From: a virus | DNA: 62,907 bases | IMG/VR virus record: IMGVR_UViG_3300017967_000020 | Span: 1 to 62,907 of that record | Reading direction: 5' to 3' (one strand) | In this document: one piece after another, positions 16,767 through 25,969 of the stretch | Layout: each line of letters begins with the position of its first letter | Numbering within the stretch: position 1 is the stretch's first letter | Program-made: the position numbers and the translations under genes | Notes under the pieces: model-generated | Told to the model about the DNA's origin: nothing | What the model saw: the letters and a program-made list of their open reading frames with translations, nothing else | Database searches by the model: none

Positions 16767-17207
16767 ATGAATAAGAAAGAACTAAAACAACTTATCAAGC
16801 CACTTGTAAAAGAGTGCATTAAGGAAGCGTTGCTTGAAGAAGGAATGCTTTCAACTGTTATTGCTGAAGTTGTTAAAGGCACTTCTGGGCTTGTAGAGCA
16901 AAGAAGTCATAAAATTCAAGAGACTACAGAGAGAGTCTTGGATACAAATGAAGATGCAATGCGTAGACTTCAAGAAAGAAAGGTACAACAACAAACTCAA
17001 AAAAGAAAACTACTTGATGCTATTGGCGCAGGTGCTTATGGCGGCGTAGATCTTTTTGAAGGAACAGAGCCTTTAACAAAGGCTGGTAAAGTAGGGGATG
17101 GTGCATCTGCTCAAGGCGCATTGTCAAGTTACGCTCCAGATGATTCAGGAGTTGATATTTCAGGATTGCTAAATTTAGCAGGCGGTTCTTGGAAAAAAAT
17201 CAAATAA
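16767..17207 (+). CDS. Prohead core / leader-type protein after gp21
   Basis: This 146-residue protein begins MNKKELKQLIKPLVKECIKE, a longer relative of the amphipathic leader, and carries two strong gp21-type sites, LEE25/G26 and LFE98/G99. The middle is a Gln/Arg/Lys-rich helix and the C-terminus is Gly/Ser/Asp-rich. In T4 the scaffold gp22 follows gp21; here the long scaffold is 9.4 kb downstream and this small protein takes its place. A prohead-core role is likely from the sites and position. Confidence 0.5.
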   Translation: MNKKELKQLIKPLVKECIKEALLEEGMLSTVIAEVVKGTSGLVEQRSHKIQETTERVLDTNEDAMRRLQERKVQQQTQKRKLLDAIGAGAYGGVDLFEGTEPLTKAGKVGDGASAQGALSSYAPDDSGVDISGLLNLAGGSWKKIK

Positions 17208-17238
17208 AAGATATTTATAAAGAAAAGAGGAATAAATT

Positions 17239-17658
17239 ATGCCAGTACATCAATACGGAGTAGGACTACACAATGTAGGATCATATCAGGTTTCAGGAAT
17301 GCCTTTCTGCTCAGGTTCAATCTCAGCAAGAGGTGCTAATGCCGTTGTGGTTCAGTTCCCATATGTCACTCAATGGATTCAAATCACAAACCACGATACA
17401 ACTAATGAGTTATCTTGTTCTTTCACTCCAGAAGGAATGTCTGGATCTAATTTTTTCAAAATACATTCTGCTGACAACAGCGATAAAGGAAATACATATG
17501 GATTGGTTCTTCCTGTGAAATGCACAAGATTGTATTTCACAGGCTCGGCAGACTTTGATATCGTGGCAGGCTTGACTGGAATTTCGATTAATAGAATCAA
17601 CGAAGTCTCCCCATCTGGAAGTGGCGTTAACTTCTATGGTTTATATACTGGCGTATAA
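17239..17658 (+). CDS. Predicted virion surface / decoration protein
   Basis: This is a 139-residue beta-rich protein (MPVHQYGVGLHNVGSYQVSG start, many Ser, Gly, Val and Phe) without signal peptide. It stands first in a block of structural genes inserted between gp21 and gp22. The composition and GSYxxSG-type start resemble small marine-phage structural proteins that precede fibre genes. Capsid decoration or fibre component are both possible. An AGAGG site precedes the ATG, and an ATATTTATAAAG sequence at 17211-17222 is a weak variant of the late motif. Confidence 0.45.
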   Translation: MPVHQYGVGLHNVGSYQVSGMPFCSGSISARGANAVVVQFPYVTQWIQITNHDTTNELSCSFTPEGMSGSNFFKIHSADNSDKGNTYGLVLPVKCTRLYFTGSADFDIVAGLTGISINRINEVSPSGSGVNFYGLYTGV

Positions 17659-17671
17659 TATAGGAAATTAA

Positions 17672-17890
17672 ATGAGTAAAAAAAGTATAATGACTGTGAC
17701 TCCGAGAAGAAACGAGTCGCAAGAAAGAATGATTAAAAGATTCATCCGAAAATGTAAAAAGAAGGGCATCATTGATGAAGTAAAAGAAAGAAGATACTTC
17801 AAAACAAATTCCGAAAAGAAGAATGAAAGGAATAGAAAAAGAAAAAGAGCCATCGAGAAAGCAAAAGCGAAAGAAAAAGGCAGGAGATGA
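17672..17890 (+). CDS. rpsU: Ribosomal protein bS21 homologue
   Basis: This is a 72-residue very basic protein. The N-terminal strand, then ERMIKRFIRKCKKKGIIDEV, then RRYFKTNSEKKNERNRKR, reproduces the bS21 pattern (RFKRxCEKxGVLxEVRxRxxYEKPxxxRKRK) over nearly its whole length. Host bS21 binds late to the 30S subunit near the anti-Shine-Dalgarno and affects initiation. Phage-encoded bS21 is known in some marine phages and is thought to enter host ribosomes. Here it is embedded between virion genes rather than in an early operon. A late-type promoter lies immediately after it. Confidence 0.8.
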   Translation: MSKKSIMTVTPRRNESQERMIKRFIRKCKKKGIIDEVKERRYFKTNSEKKNERNRKRKRAIEKAKAKEKGRR

Positions 17891-17891
17891 A

Positions 17892-17899
17892 CTATTTAT
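17892..17899 (+). promoter_or_regulatory. Late-type promoter motif (ACTATTTAT)
   Basis: ACTATTTATTTCTGAAAA begins at 17891, 40 bp upstream of the ATG at 17931. It matches the extended consensus ACTATTTA-N4/5-TGAAAA also seen at 34060, 37077 and 59937. GAACTATT at 17889-17896 is inversely repeated as AATAGTTC at 17923-17930. Confidence 0.5.
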
Positions 17900-17930
17900 T
17901 TCTGAAAAATGTTTTATAGAGGAATAGTTC

Positions 17931-18746
17931 ATGGCAAATGTAGTAAATTATGGCTGGGCTTATGTTCACCCTACGGCATCACAAGCACAAGCAAGAGGCG
18001 TAGACAAATCAATTCAGTTCCTAACTGGGGCTATTGATTCAAATGGTATTGGAGTAGGATCTGGATCTGCAAATTTTACTTTCGATTATGCAAACAACGC
18101 TGTTGAATTGACTGGAAACATGACAGCAAGTGGGCATGTGTCTGCTTCTTTCTTTTATGGTGATGGTTCGAACTTGACAAATGTTGGATCTGGAGCAGGA
18201 TTTCCATTTACTGGAAATGCGGTTATCACTGGCACACTATATGTTACCAATGCGATTACTGCTTCAAACTATCTTATTGAGAACACTTTTGAAATCAACA
18301 GTAGTGGCTCTTCTACATTTGGCAACACAGACGATGATACGCACCAGTTCACTGGATCTGTCTCTTTTGGCGCTTCTGGTTCTACAGCAGATGTAGAATA
18401 TTCTGCTACGACTAGTCAATTAAAGATTCCCGGATTAAAAGTTGCATACAGAGCAACTGGATCAACAGCATTCTCAGCTTCTGTATCAGACTATATCATT
18501 GGGGTTACGGCTAACTTATCTACTGCTGTATTAATTGAATTGCCTGATGCATCAACGGCTGGATCTGGTTCTTTAATTGTTATCAAAGATGAAGCAACAG
18601 GAGGCTCTAGAGGATCCCCCTATTTAATAACAGTTTCTGCTTCTAGTGGAAATACTGTTGAGGGATCTAGTTTTACTACATTGGCAGGAACTATGGTATC
18701 GAAAACTTTTTACTCTAATGGCGCCACCAAATGGTTTGTGATATAG
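17931..18746 (+). CDS. Tail-fibre-like structural protein
   Basis: This 271-residue Ser/Thr/Gly-rich beta protein contains the fibre motif SASFFYGDGSNLTNV (about 75-89), also present in the 23582 gene (SASAFYGDGSNLSNI). The C-terminal ~60 residues (SLIVIKDEATGGS, then TVSASSGNTVEG, ending FYSNGATKWFVI) belong to a terminal module shared with the proteins at 22486 and 23582. This suggests trimeric fibres with a common tip or attachment domain. No chaperone is seen. Function in adsorption or as a head/tail appendage is inferred. Confidence 0.6.
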   Translation: MANVVNYGWAYVHPTASQAQARGVDKSIQFLTGAIDSNGIGVGSGSANFTFDYANNAVELTGNMTASGHVSASFFYGDGSNLTNVGSGAGFPFTGNAVITGTLYVTNAITASNYLIENTFEINSSGSSTFGNTDDDTHQFTGSVSFGASGSTADVEYSATTSQLKIPGLKVAYRATGSTAFSASVSDYIIGVTANLSTAVLIELPDASTAGSGSLIVIKDEATGGSRGSPYLITVSASSGNTVEGSSFTTLAGTMVSKTFYSNGATKWFVI

Positions 18747-18755
18747 GATAATATA

Positions 18756-21700
18756 ATGGCTTACAACTCTTTAAGTGGGACAGTAATCGGCCCGGATAAA
18801 ATCGTAGCAAAGTTAGATGGAACTTTAACTCAAATAACTGGTACTATCTCAGGCTCTTATATTGACTCTGAGGGTAATGCTGTTTCCTTTTCTACAATTG
18901 GCACACAAGATGGTGGAACAATTGGCGAAGCAGAAGACGGAGCATATACAGACGGATTGTTTACCGACTTTCATACTGGAACTTTGATTGGAGTACCAGT
19001 AGATCGTTTTAATGAATTGTTCAAGTCTTTGGTACCTTCGCCTGCTCCTAATGTCTCTAGGGCAAATGCTTCTCAAGACGGAACCGACGTTTATCTATCA
19101 TTTGGATCTTCAAACAATATGGAATCAGATCCAACTCCTTATTATTCTGTTGGAACTACAGCAGGATTCTCTGCAGTAGATAAAGGAGAGATCTATCAAA
19201 CTGAGACATCTGGTAATAATTTTAGACAGTCTGTGTTTCAACTAGGCACAAATATTACTGGTTTTATTAACTTTGATGTCACAGCATCTGTTTTAGGCTC
19301 AAATACAAACTATACTGCTGATGCATTTGGAAATGCAGAAACAGGATCGCTCAAATTATACATCAATAGTACTTCAAGTGCAGCACATACTTTAGATTTA
19401 TCTAATGCTGTTGGAGCCGGAAATCCCGGTGTTGGAACTAGTTCGTCCTTAAATGGCGACGGATCTGGGTTTACAAATATATCCGTCACAGCATCTGCAA
19501 CAGATGCAAATTCAAATACATTCGATATCTTCCAGCATAGAACAGCCAAATACATTGTACATTCAGCTTCTCAAAGAAGAGGATGGAACTATGCTTTTGT
19601 TAGGCATACAGTTGGTGCTGCCGATTATGACTCAAATTATATTGAATGGGTTAACGATGATGAATCTACTAATGTGACGATTACTGGAGATACACTAGCA
19701 AATATCACTCTAAGCGGATCTAGACACATCTCAGGGGTTCAATATAATACTAGTGCGACTGCTGAGTATCAATTTTTGATTTCAAATTTCTATAAAAATG
19801 TATACACTTTAGCAACAGTTAGCTGTACAGACTCAACTTCAAATGCTACGATTACAAACGCTACAATGCCTCATATTGGCGCTGACGATGAAAATAAGAC
19901 TGTTGCCCTTACGCAATCATTAAGCACTACAGATTCTATCATTTTAAACGAATCTATAGGTGCTTCTTCATCAGTTACCCATCCATTTAAGGGAACAGTA
20001 AATTCCAGTACTAACATGTCTGGATTTTTAATTTTTACACCTTCTGTTAGTGATCCGACAAATACACAAGAATATTTCAAGAATGAAGGTACATGGAGAC
20101 TTCCATCTTCTTCTTATCCTTCTCAGGTATCTGTAACAACAGGATCTTGGAATAGTGAAACTCATATGACAGGATCTGGCAATCATGCTGATGGCTTACA
20201 GATATATAATCAAAAATTAGTCTCACCTTTAAACACAACAAATGGAGGAGACTTTTCGTCTATTTCGAATACAGAATCTGGTAATCCAGACTATTCTTCT
20301 GTGACAGGATTGAGAACCTTTTATAGAGCTTTTAAGAACACAGGATCAGATGAGAGAGATATTTCAATCACGATCAAAGGATCGGCAACCATTGTATCTG
20401 CTGGAGCTTCTTTGGGAGCAAATGCAAACGTTAGAGTTCTTGTCAAGACTCCGGGAAAAACAGATTGGATGAATCTTGCTGACAACTTCTCGTTTAATGA
20501 TGTCTCAGAGGGAGCAGGAGCAAATGAGCTTGGATTAGATGCCACAATCGACGCAATTGGTGCGGTGAATGTTGCGACACTAGGTACAAAAGTTGTAGCT
20601 ACAAATGAATACTTCTTGATCAAGATTGAGGCTGATGCCGACTGGACTGGTAACATCACAGAAATTTCTGTATCATTCGGAGCAGGTACTGGTTCTCCAA
20701 CTTATGGTGTCAGTTTAGATGAGATTAACGAGAACACATCAAATAATGGCTCAACTGCTAATCTTTCTTTTGGGGCTAGTAAGTCAGTCGCAGGATATAC
20801 AGATGTGACATCAAGCCCTAACATTAATGGTGATGTAGACGTTAATCAGTTGTGGAGTCCAAACACTGGACTTACAAATCAAAGATTGGGTATTTATAAT
20901 AAAACAATTGATATCACAGCAAGACTAAATGATTCTGCGGAATCTTATAGAATTGATTCTGGATCTAGTGGGATTTTAAAACTTTATATCAATGGGGTTG
21001 AGCGTCATTCTGTAGACTTTTCATCTTTTGGTAGCGGAAACAGTTTGAATGCTTCTGGAAGTGGATTTACTAGTATTTCTGCAGTGGACTATCCTCAATA
21101 TTCAAACAATGTGCACGATTACACACGTCCATTTAGAACTGGATCTTTAATTGTCGATACCAATGATCAAAGAAACGGCTGGAATTTTGTTAGAGTAATT
21201 CATAGTGGAACTTGGGGAGAGTTGTCGTCAAGCTATATTGAATGGGTTAATGATGATGATTCGTCATCAATTGCTGTTACTGGTGGAGACATAACTAACT
21301 TTGACAACGATGGAACTTACTACTATAGTTCAGGTATCAAGCATTTTGCAACAGCACCCTCAGCTTCTTTTACTTTGACATCGAGTAACAATTATTTATA
21401 CGTATATGACAACGATACATCTGATGCAGTTGACTTTAATGATACACTGACTAATGTAACTATCACTGCAATGACAGCATCAGGAAATGGAATCAATACT
21501 TTAACAGATGCAAACGGCGTGTCAGCATATCCATCACTGTTAACATCATCAGGAGCAGAAGCAGAAGATGTTAATTATAATCTGACTTTAAGGTTTTCTC
21601 AAGCCACTTCGTTGCAGGGGGAATTTGTAGATGCTTCAGATAAGCACACAGCATCAATTGGAGAAGCTAGATTTTTGCAGCCTCCATTTAATGGAAATGA

Positions 21701-22481
21701 TAATTCATATTCTTCCTTTACTACTTCTGACTTCAATACATTCTCTAAATCTGGCTTCCTAAGGTTTAGTGGATCTGAGGTGAATACAAACTCTTCCTCT
21801 CAAGAACATTTTGAAGGAGAAGGGTACAGGCTGCAAAATAGAAATATTACATACAGTGCTCAAACTGATGTGACGAGTGTATCTAATGCTTGGGATTGGG
21901 AAAATCCTGTCAACAATACTGCTAGTTATGACAACTATGCTGATGGATTAGTTGTGTTTGATGGAAAACTTATTTCTCCAACCAAAGCAGGAGTTAGTGG
22001 AGATTGTAGAAATGTATCTGACGGAGGTACATTACAAGCCCCAACTGGTAACGTAAATTATTCATCTGCAAATTTAGATATCGGAACAAGAACATATGTT
22101 AGATTCTTTAAGAATACTAGCGATGGAAGTAAATCAAACGCTTCGATCACTCTGTACGGTTCAGGTACTATGGAAGATGTGTCTGATGCTTTAGGAGCAG
22201 GAAAGTTTACAGTTGAAGTTAAATTTCCTTCAACTTCATCAGCAGTATCTACAGCTTGGCTTGATGCAGGATCTCCATACGTATCAAATAATAAAGACAC
22301 GGATGGAGCTGGTGCTTTTGTTGGCGCTGGCGATGCTCTACCTTTAACCATCTCAGATGGTGGATCATCTTTTACTGTAACATTTAACGGTGGCTCGTGG
22401 TTAACTAGTCAGTATCTTTTGGTTAGGATAAAGGCAAGTGCAAGTTGGGATGGGTACATAGACAGGATAGATATAGGATAA
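18756..22481 (+). CDS. Giant virion protein with internal tandem duplication
   Basis: This 1241-residue beta-rich protein is the second-largest product in the window. After a ~100-residue head (ending VPVDRFNELFKSLVPSPAPN) there are two diverged copies of a ~550-residue unit. Anchors are SNYIEWVNDDE (I296) and SSYIEWVNDDD (I828), HADGLQIYNQKLVSP (477) and YADGLVVFDGKLISP (~1061), and FKNTGSDERDISITI and FKNTSDGSKSNASITL. No enzymatic or membrane motif. Large repetitive proteins of this type are long-fibre or whisker candidates. Flanked by fibre-like genes with 9-bp and 4-bp gaps. Confidence 0.6.
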   Translation: MAYNSLSGTVIGPDKIVAKLDGTLTQITGTISGSYIDSEGNAVSFSTIGTQDGGTIGEAEDGAYTDGLFTDFHTGTLIGVPVDRFNELFKSLVPSPAPNVSRANASQDGTDVYLSFGSSNNMESDPTPYYSVGTTAGFSAVDKGEIYQTETSGNNFRQSVFQLGTNITGFINFDVTASVLGSNTNYTADAFGNAETGSLKLYINSTSSAAHTLDLSNAVGAGNPGVGTSSSLNGDGSGFTNISVTASATDANSNTFDIFQHRTAKYIVHSASQRRGWNYAFVRHTVGAADYDSNYIEWVNDDESTNVTITGDTLANITLSGSRHISGVQYNTSATAEYQFLISNFYKNVYTLATVSCTDSTSNATITNATMPHIGADDENKTVALTQSLSTTDSIILNESIGASSSVTHPFKGTVNSSTNMSGFLIFTPSVSDPTNTQEYFKNEGTWRLPSSSYPSQVSVTTGSWNSETHMTGSGNHADGLQIYNQKLVSPLNTTNGGDFSSISNTESGNPDYSSVTGLRTFYRAFKNTGSDERDISITIKGSATIVSAGASLGANANVRVLVKTPGKTDWMNLADNFSFNDVSEGAGANELGLDATIDAIGAVNVATLGTKVVATNEYFLIKIEADADWTGNITEISVSFGAGTGSPTYGVSLDEINENTSNNGSTANLSFGASKSVAGYTDVTSSPNINGDVDVNQLWSPNTGLTNQRLGIYNKTIDITARLNDSAESYRIDSGSSGILKLYINGVERHSVDFSSFGSGNSLNASGSGFTSISAVDYPQYSNNVHDYTRPFRTGSLIVDTNDQRNGWNFVRVIHSGTWGELSSSYIEWVNDDDSSSIAVTGGDITNFDNDGTYYYSSGIKHFATAPSASFTLTSSNNYLYVYDNDTSDAVDFNDTLTNVTITAMTASGNGINTLTDANGVSAYPSLLTSSGAEAEDVNYNLTLRFSQATSLQGEFVDASDKHTASIGEARFLQPPFNGNDNSYSSFTTSDFNTFSKSGFLRFSGSEVNTNSSSQEHFEGEGYRLQNRNITYSAQTDVTSVSNAWDWENPVNNTASYDNYADGLVVFDGKLISPTKAGVSGDCRNVSDGGTLQAPTGNVNYSSANLDIGTRTYVRFFKNTSDGSKSNASITLYGSGTMEDVSDALGAGKFTVEVKFPSTSSAVSTAWLDAGSPYVSNNKDTDGAGAFVGAGDALPLTISDGGSSFTVTFNGGSWLTSQYLLVRIKASASWDGYIDRIDIG

Positions 22482-22485
22482 TAAT

Positions 22486-23490
22486 ATGGCTTTACCGGGA
22501 ACAGGATCAACAAATCAGGCACAAACCATATCTGCTTTCAAAAAGTTAGCAGGTAAGGCAAACACGTCTGCGCTTAGAGAATTTTATGAAGAAACAATAC
22601 CTTCGAATATTCAAGTCAAGACAGATACTATTTTCGCAGAAGAGATACCTCAAACTGTATCAGCAAACACATCAGATTTATATACTAGGTACTCTGCTTC
22701 TTCTGGAGCACCTGCTACTGTAGAGTTTGTCGAATTTACAATTGAATCAATCTTAGGTACTGATTATGATGCAAACACAGGATCATTCGGAGATGTTGGG
22801 TTTGGTGCTGGAGATGAGGCGCAAAGTTCAGGATTTCACGGATTTCAATTAAAACTACATGCTGATTATAATGTCTCTTCTTCCAATCCATTATCCGGAA
22901 CTGCTCCTTTTTCTAGTTCTCAAGTCGTGCATGAGACAAATGGTGAACTGCAATTAGTTTCTCCTTCTTTCGGCCCACAATCTGGGAACAATTATACAAT
23001 TCAACTCTACACCAGTAAAGGTGGTTCTAGAATTTACCCAACTGATCCTATTGATTGGGTAATGGATTACTTTAATGGCGTCTTGTTTATTCAAGACTAT
23101 AATGCTTCTAAAACCCCAACATATGCAGTTGGCTATATCTATACTGGTAAAATGGCTTCCACTGCAATCACAGATGCATCAGGTTCCGGAGGAAGCGGAG
23201 GAATTTCTTATAGCAGAAGAGCCATATCTACAAACGCAACAGCTTCCGTTGGCGATACATTAATTGGAGTAACTTCAACTGGATCTATAGAACTTAGGCT
23301 TGCCCCTGCACAAGATTTAGAAGCAGGACAATACATGACAATTAAAAAAGAAGTTAACTCAAATAATCAAGTAACAATCTCAACTTCTGGATCACAAACA
23401 ATTGATGGCGTGAGTTCGGTAATATTAGAATCACCGTTTGCTGCCTTGAATCTATATTCCGATGGTGTCGGATCCTATTATATTTACTAA
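22486..23490 (+). CDS. Tail-fibre-like structural protein
   Basis: This 334-residue protein contains DPIDWVMDYFNGVLFIQDYN (about 185-204), a segment typical of marine-phage fibre or base-of-fibre proteins. A Gly/Ser hinge (SGSGGSGG) and a C-terminal ~70-residue module (QYMTIKKEVNSNNQVTIS, QTIDG, YSDGVGSYYIY) follow. The module recurs at the ends of the 17931 and 23582 proteins. The hinge separates the body from the module cleanly, supporting a modular origin. Role in host recognition is inferred. Confidence 0.55.
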   Translation: MALPGTGSTNQAQTISAFKKLAGKANTSALREFYEETIPSNIQVKTDTIFAEEIPQTVSANTSDLYTRYSASSGAPATVEFVEFTIESILGTDYDANTGSFGDVGFGAGDEAQSSGFHGFQLKLHADYNVSSSNPLSGTAPFSSSQVVHETNGELQLVSPSFGPQSGNNYTIQLYTSKGGSRIYPTDPIDWVMDYFNGVLFIQDYNASKTPTYAVGYIYTGKMASTAITDASGSGGSGGISYSRRAISTNATASVGDTLIGVTSTGSIELRLAPAQDLEAGQYMTIKKEVNSNNQVTISTSGSQTIDGVSSVILESPFAALNLYSDGVGSYYIY

Positions 23491-23517
23491 CCTTTTCATA
23501 CCCAAGTATACTATATA

Positions 23518-23550
23518 ATAATGATGAGAGTCGTGTGTTCTCATCATTAT
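23518..23550 (+). promoter_or_regulatory. 12-bp hairpin in leader of abundant fibre gene
   Basis: ATAATGATGAGA (23518-23529) pairs perfectly with TCTCATCATTAT (23539-23550) around a 9-base loop. No U-tract follows, so it is more likely a 5' leader hairpin or operator than a terminator. ACTATATAATA at 23510-23520, a variant of the late motif, lies at its left edge. Confidence 0.5.
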
Positions 23551-23581
23551 GCTTGATTAATATATAATGGAGGGTTTAATT

Positions 23582-25060
23582 ATGGCTTATAAATTTCAAT
23601 TAGGGACTGCTCGTTTGAGTGGCTCTGTGATTGCCGAAGGTGCTCTTAGTGGTACCTCTGGCGTGTTTGATGGTGGAAACATTACCAATGTTGGTACTGC
23701 TTCTATCCAATATGTTTCCGCATCTGTTCAGTTAGTTGGTGCTGCAATTGGATTGTCTGATGCTTCTGGGCTTCTTAAGTCTGGTGGTGGTTTAGAAGAC
23801 GATGCTGGTGAGGTTGCTATCTCTACTGGCGGTGTTACAAACCTCATGTTGAGCGGTGGCATTGCAGGCTCAAAGCTTGCTGATGGTGCTGTTGGCAATA
23901 CTCAATTGTCTGGAAATATTTCTGCAGATAAATTGAATTTTGCTGCTGGAGTACTTTCTAGTTCTGCTGGGCAATTGACTATTGATGCTGGCGGTGTTAC
24001 AAACAATATGTTGAGCGGTGCTGTTGCATTCAGCAAGTTGGCATCTTTAACTGATGGCAACATTCTTGTTGGTAATGGCTCTAACGTAGCTGCTTCTGTT
24101 GCTGTATCTGGTGATATCACCATCAGTAATGCCGGTGTTACTGCAATTGGTTCTGGTAAAGTTACCAATACTATGTTGTCTGGTGCGATTGCTGCAGGTA
24201 ATTTGCAATTAGGCGACGGTTTGGCTGATAGTTCAGATATCTTGGTTGTAGATTTGAACACTAGCTCTGGTTTGGAGTTTTCTGGTGGTAAATTGCAAGT
24301 TGATCTTTCTTCTTCCAATGCTCTTGCTTTGGATGCAGGTGGCTTGGATCTTAAATCAACAATTGCTGGTTCTAGAACGTTCTCTAACGATGTTACTGTT
24401 AACGGTAACTTCACTGTTCTTGGATCTACTTTCTCAGCTTCTGTTGGTACATTGCTAATTGAAGATGCTGAAATCGTTATTGCTGACGGTGCTTCTGCAC
24501 TTTCTGCCTCTCAAGGTATCTACATCGGTGAAGATACTTCTGGAACACCTTTGGCTTCTTTCAAAGTTGGTGATGCTCTTGGCACTAATGATGCATTTGT
24601 TTCTTCATTGAACTTGTCTGCTCCAAATATCTATTCCGCTGGAACATTTGCCACTGATGATTGGACTATCGATTCTACTCACATTTCTGGTAACTTGCCT
24701 GTAAGTGCTTCTGCGTTCTACGGTGATGGCTCTAATTTGTCAAATATTTCTGCTGATTCTCTTGCTCTTGGAGCTGGAGTTTTGACTGGTACTGGTAATA
24801 TTACTAGTAAGTTGACTAGATTGGACTCTGCTGGTGGCGCATTTACTGCTACTTTGCCTGGAATTTCTTCTGCTGATGAAGGTACGATGTATGTTCTTAA
24901 AGCATTAGGATCTGCTGCATCCAACAATGTAACAATTTCTCCTAGTGGATCTCAAAAGATTGACGGTGCTGCACAGTCAATTGTTCTTGAGTCTGACTTT
25001 GCTGCTGTTACTTTGTTTGTCATTGACAACGGCGGTACGGCTGAATGGATCATCGTCTAA
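23582..25060 (+). CDS. Abundant tail-fibre / collar-type repeat protein
   Basis: The ATG at 23582 is preferred because the ATG at 23567 is part of the ribosome site (TGGAGGG). The protein has 492 residues with fibre repeats of the form GGVTNxMLSGxxAxSKLA and ADGAVGNTQLSG in the first half, a YGDGSNLSNI motif, and the shared C-terminal module (MYVLKALGSAASNNVTIS, QKIDG, WIIV). Codons are strongly biased to GGT, GCT, TCT and TTG, like the capsid gene and unlike neighbouring fibres, suggesting very high expression. A hairpin leader precedes it and a terminator follows. Probably a many-copy appendage protein. Confidence 0.65.
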   Translation: MAYKFQLGTARLSGSVIAEGALSGTSGVFDGGNITNVGTASIQYVSASVQLVGAAIGLSDASGLLKSGGGLEDDAGEVAISTGGVTNLMLSGGIAGSKLADGAVGNTQLSGNISADKLNFAAGVLSSSAGQLTIDAGGVTNNMLSGAVAFSKLASLTDGNILVGNGSNVAASVAVSGDITISNAGVTAIGSGKVTNTMLSGAIAAGNLQLGDGLADSSDILVVDLNTSSGLEFSGGKLQVDLSSSNALALDAGGLDLKSTIAGSRTFSNDVTVNGNFTVLGSTFSASVGTLLIEDAEIVIADGASALSASQGIYIGEDTSGTPLASFKVGDALGTNDAFVSSLNLSAPNIYSAGTFATDDWTIDSTHISGNLPVSASAFYGDGSNLSNISADSLALGAGVLTGTGNITSKLTRLDSAGGAFTATLPGISSADEGTMYVLKALGSAASNNVTISPSGSQKIDGAAQSIVLESDFAAVTLFVIDNGGTAEWIIV

Positions 25061-25090
25061 TTTATTAGACTTCAAGAATTATTCTTGGAA

Positions 25091-25117
25091 GGGTTGGGCG
25101 AAAGTCCAGCCCTTTTT
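25091..25117 (+). terminator. Intrinsic terminator after 23582 gene
   Basis: GGGTTGG (25091-25097) pairs with CCAGCCC (25106-25112), with one G-U pair and loop GCGAAAGT, followed by TTTTT. It separates the highly expressed 23582 gene from the next unit, which has its own late-type motif one base later. Confidence 0.75.
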
Positions 25118-25126
25118 CTATTTATA
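25118..25126 (+). promoter_or_regulatory. Late-type promoter motif (CTATTTATA)
   Basis: CTATTTATA follows directly on the U-tract of the terminator and lies 27 bp before the ATG at 25145. The base before CTATTTAT is T rather than the usual A. Confidence 0.45.
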
Positions 25127-25144
25127 AAAAATGGAGGATTGAAT

Positions 25145-25969
25145 ATGTCATACAAGTATTCTAAAGGAGCAACAGTTCAAGGAGACATCAAAGCAGCAGA
25201 TGATGCTCAAAGAGATACACTAATTGATTTTGGAGAAGATCAGATCGATTTCCAAACAAGTGGATCGGTAAGAATGAAGATTCATAACGAAGGAGCAGAT
25301 CTTACAGGCTCTTTACATATAAAACAAAATGGCGATCAAGAAATGCTTAGGTTTGCTAAAGAAGATGCAGAGACATCAGAAATGGTTTTTGAAATGGGGG
25401 GCAACGATAAGTTCCAAATGTTTCTCAACTCTTACGAAAACATGGTTTTTGCAACTGTAAATTCTTCTGATGATTTCTTGCTAAAGCTAGCTGGTGTTAC
25501 GGCAATCTATGGACAGGGAAGCCCTAAAGAATTGAGACTATGGGATTCTTATAATGTCAACTATGATACAATTGTTAATTCGCCACTGAGAGTCTCAGGA
25601 ACAGCACAATTTGACTCCGCTATTTCTTTTGAAGATGTCATCATGGCTGAATTGTCTGTTCCGGGAGTCGATCTACAGACAGATACAAACGCCTATCGCT
25701 TTACAAGCCCATACAATCTTGAACTTCTCTCTTTGGGGCTAACGCTAGATACTGCTGCATCATCTGGAGACACCACAATTAACGTAACAAACCCTGATGA
25801 CGGCACATTAATCACAGCGACAATTTCAGCAACAAATGATTTTGTCACGCAAAACACCGTCACTTCAGGTTCGAGATCTCAAGGAAACAACATTACATTT
25901 GAAATTACAGCAGCAGGAACTGGTGCACAAGGACTTAGAGCGAACCTCTATTTCAGGAGAACAATCTAA
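25145..25969 (+). CDS. Structural protein, fibre-associated
   Basis: The start at ATG 25145 has GGAGG at 25133-25137; an upstream in-frame ATG at 25085 lies before the terminator and is rejected. The product has 274 residues. The start YKYSKGATVQGDIKAADDAQ and the phrase TLIDFGEDQIDFQTSGSVRMKI resemble marine-phage fibre-scaffold proteins that position repeats, followed by a beta-rich C-terminus ending LRANLYFRRTI. No enzymatic motif. Overlaps the next ATG by one base (TAATG). A virion role is supported by position and promoter type; the exact site is unknown. Confidence 0.5.
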   Translation: MSYKYSKGATVQGDIKAADDAQRDTLIDFGEDQIDFQTSGSVRMKIHNEGADLTGSLHIKQNGDQEMLRFAKEDAETSEMVFEMGGNDKFQMFLNSYENMVFATVNSSDDFLLKLAGVTAIYGQGSPKELRLWDSYNVNYDTIVNSPLRVSGTAQFDSAISFEDVIMAELSVPGVDLQTDTNAYRFTSPYNLELLSLGLTLDTAASSGDTTINVTNPDDGTLITATISATNDFVTQNTVTSGSRSQGNNITFEITAAGTGAQGLRANLYFRRTI

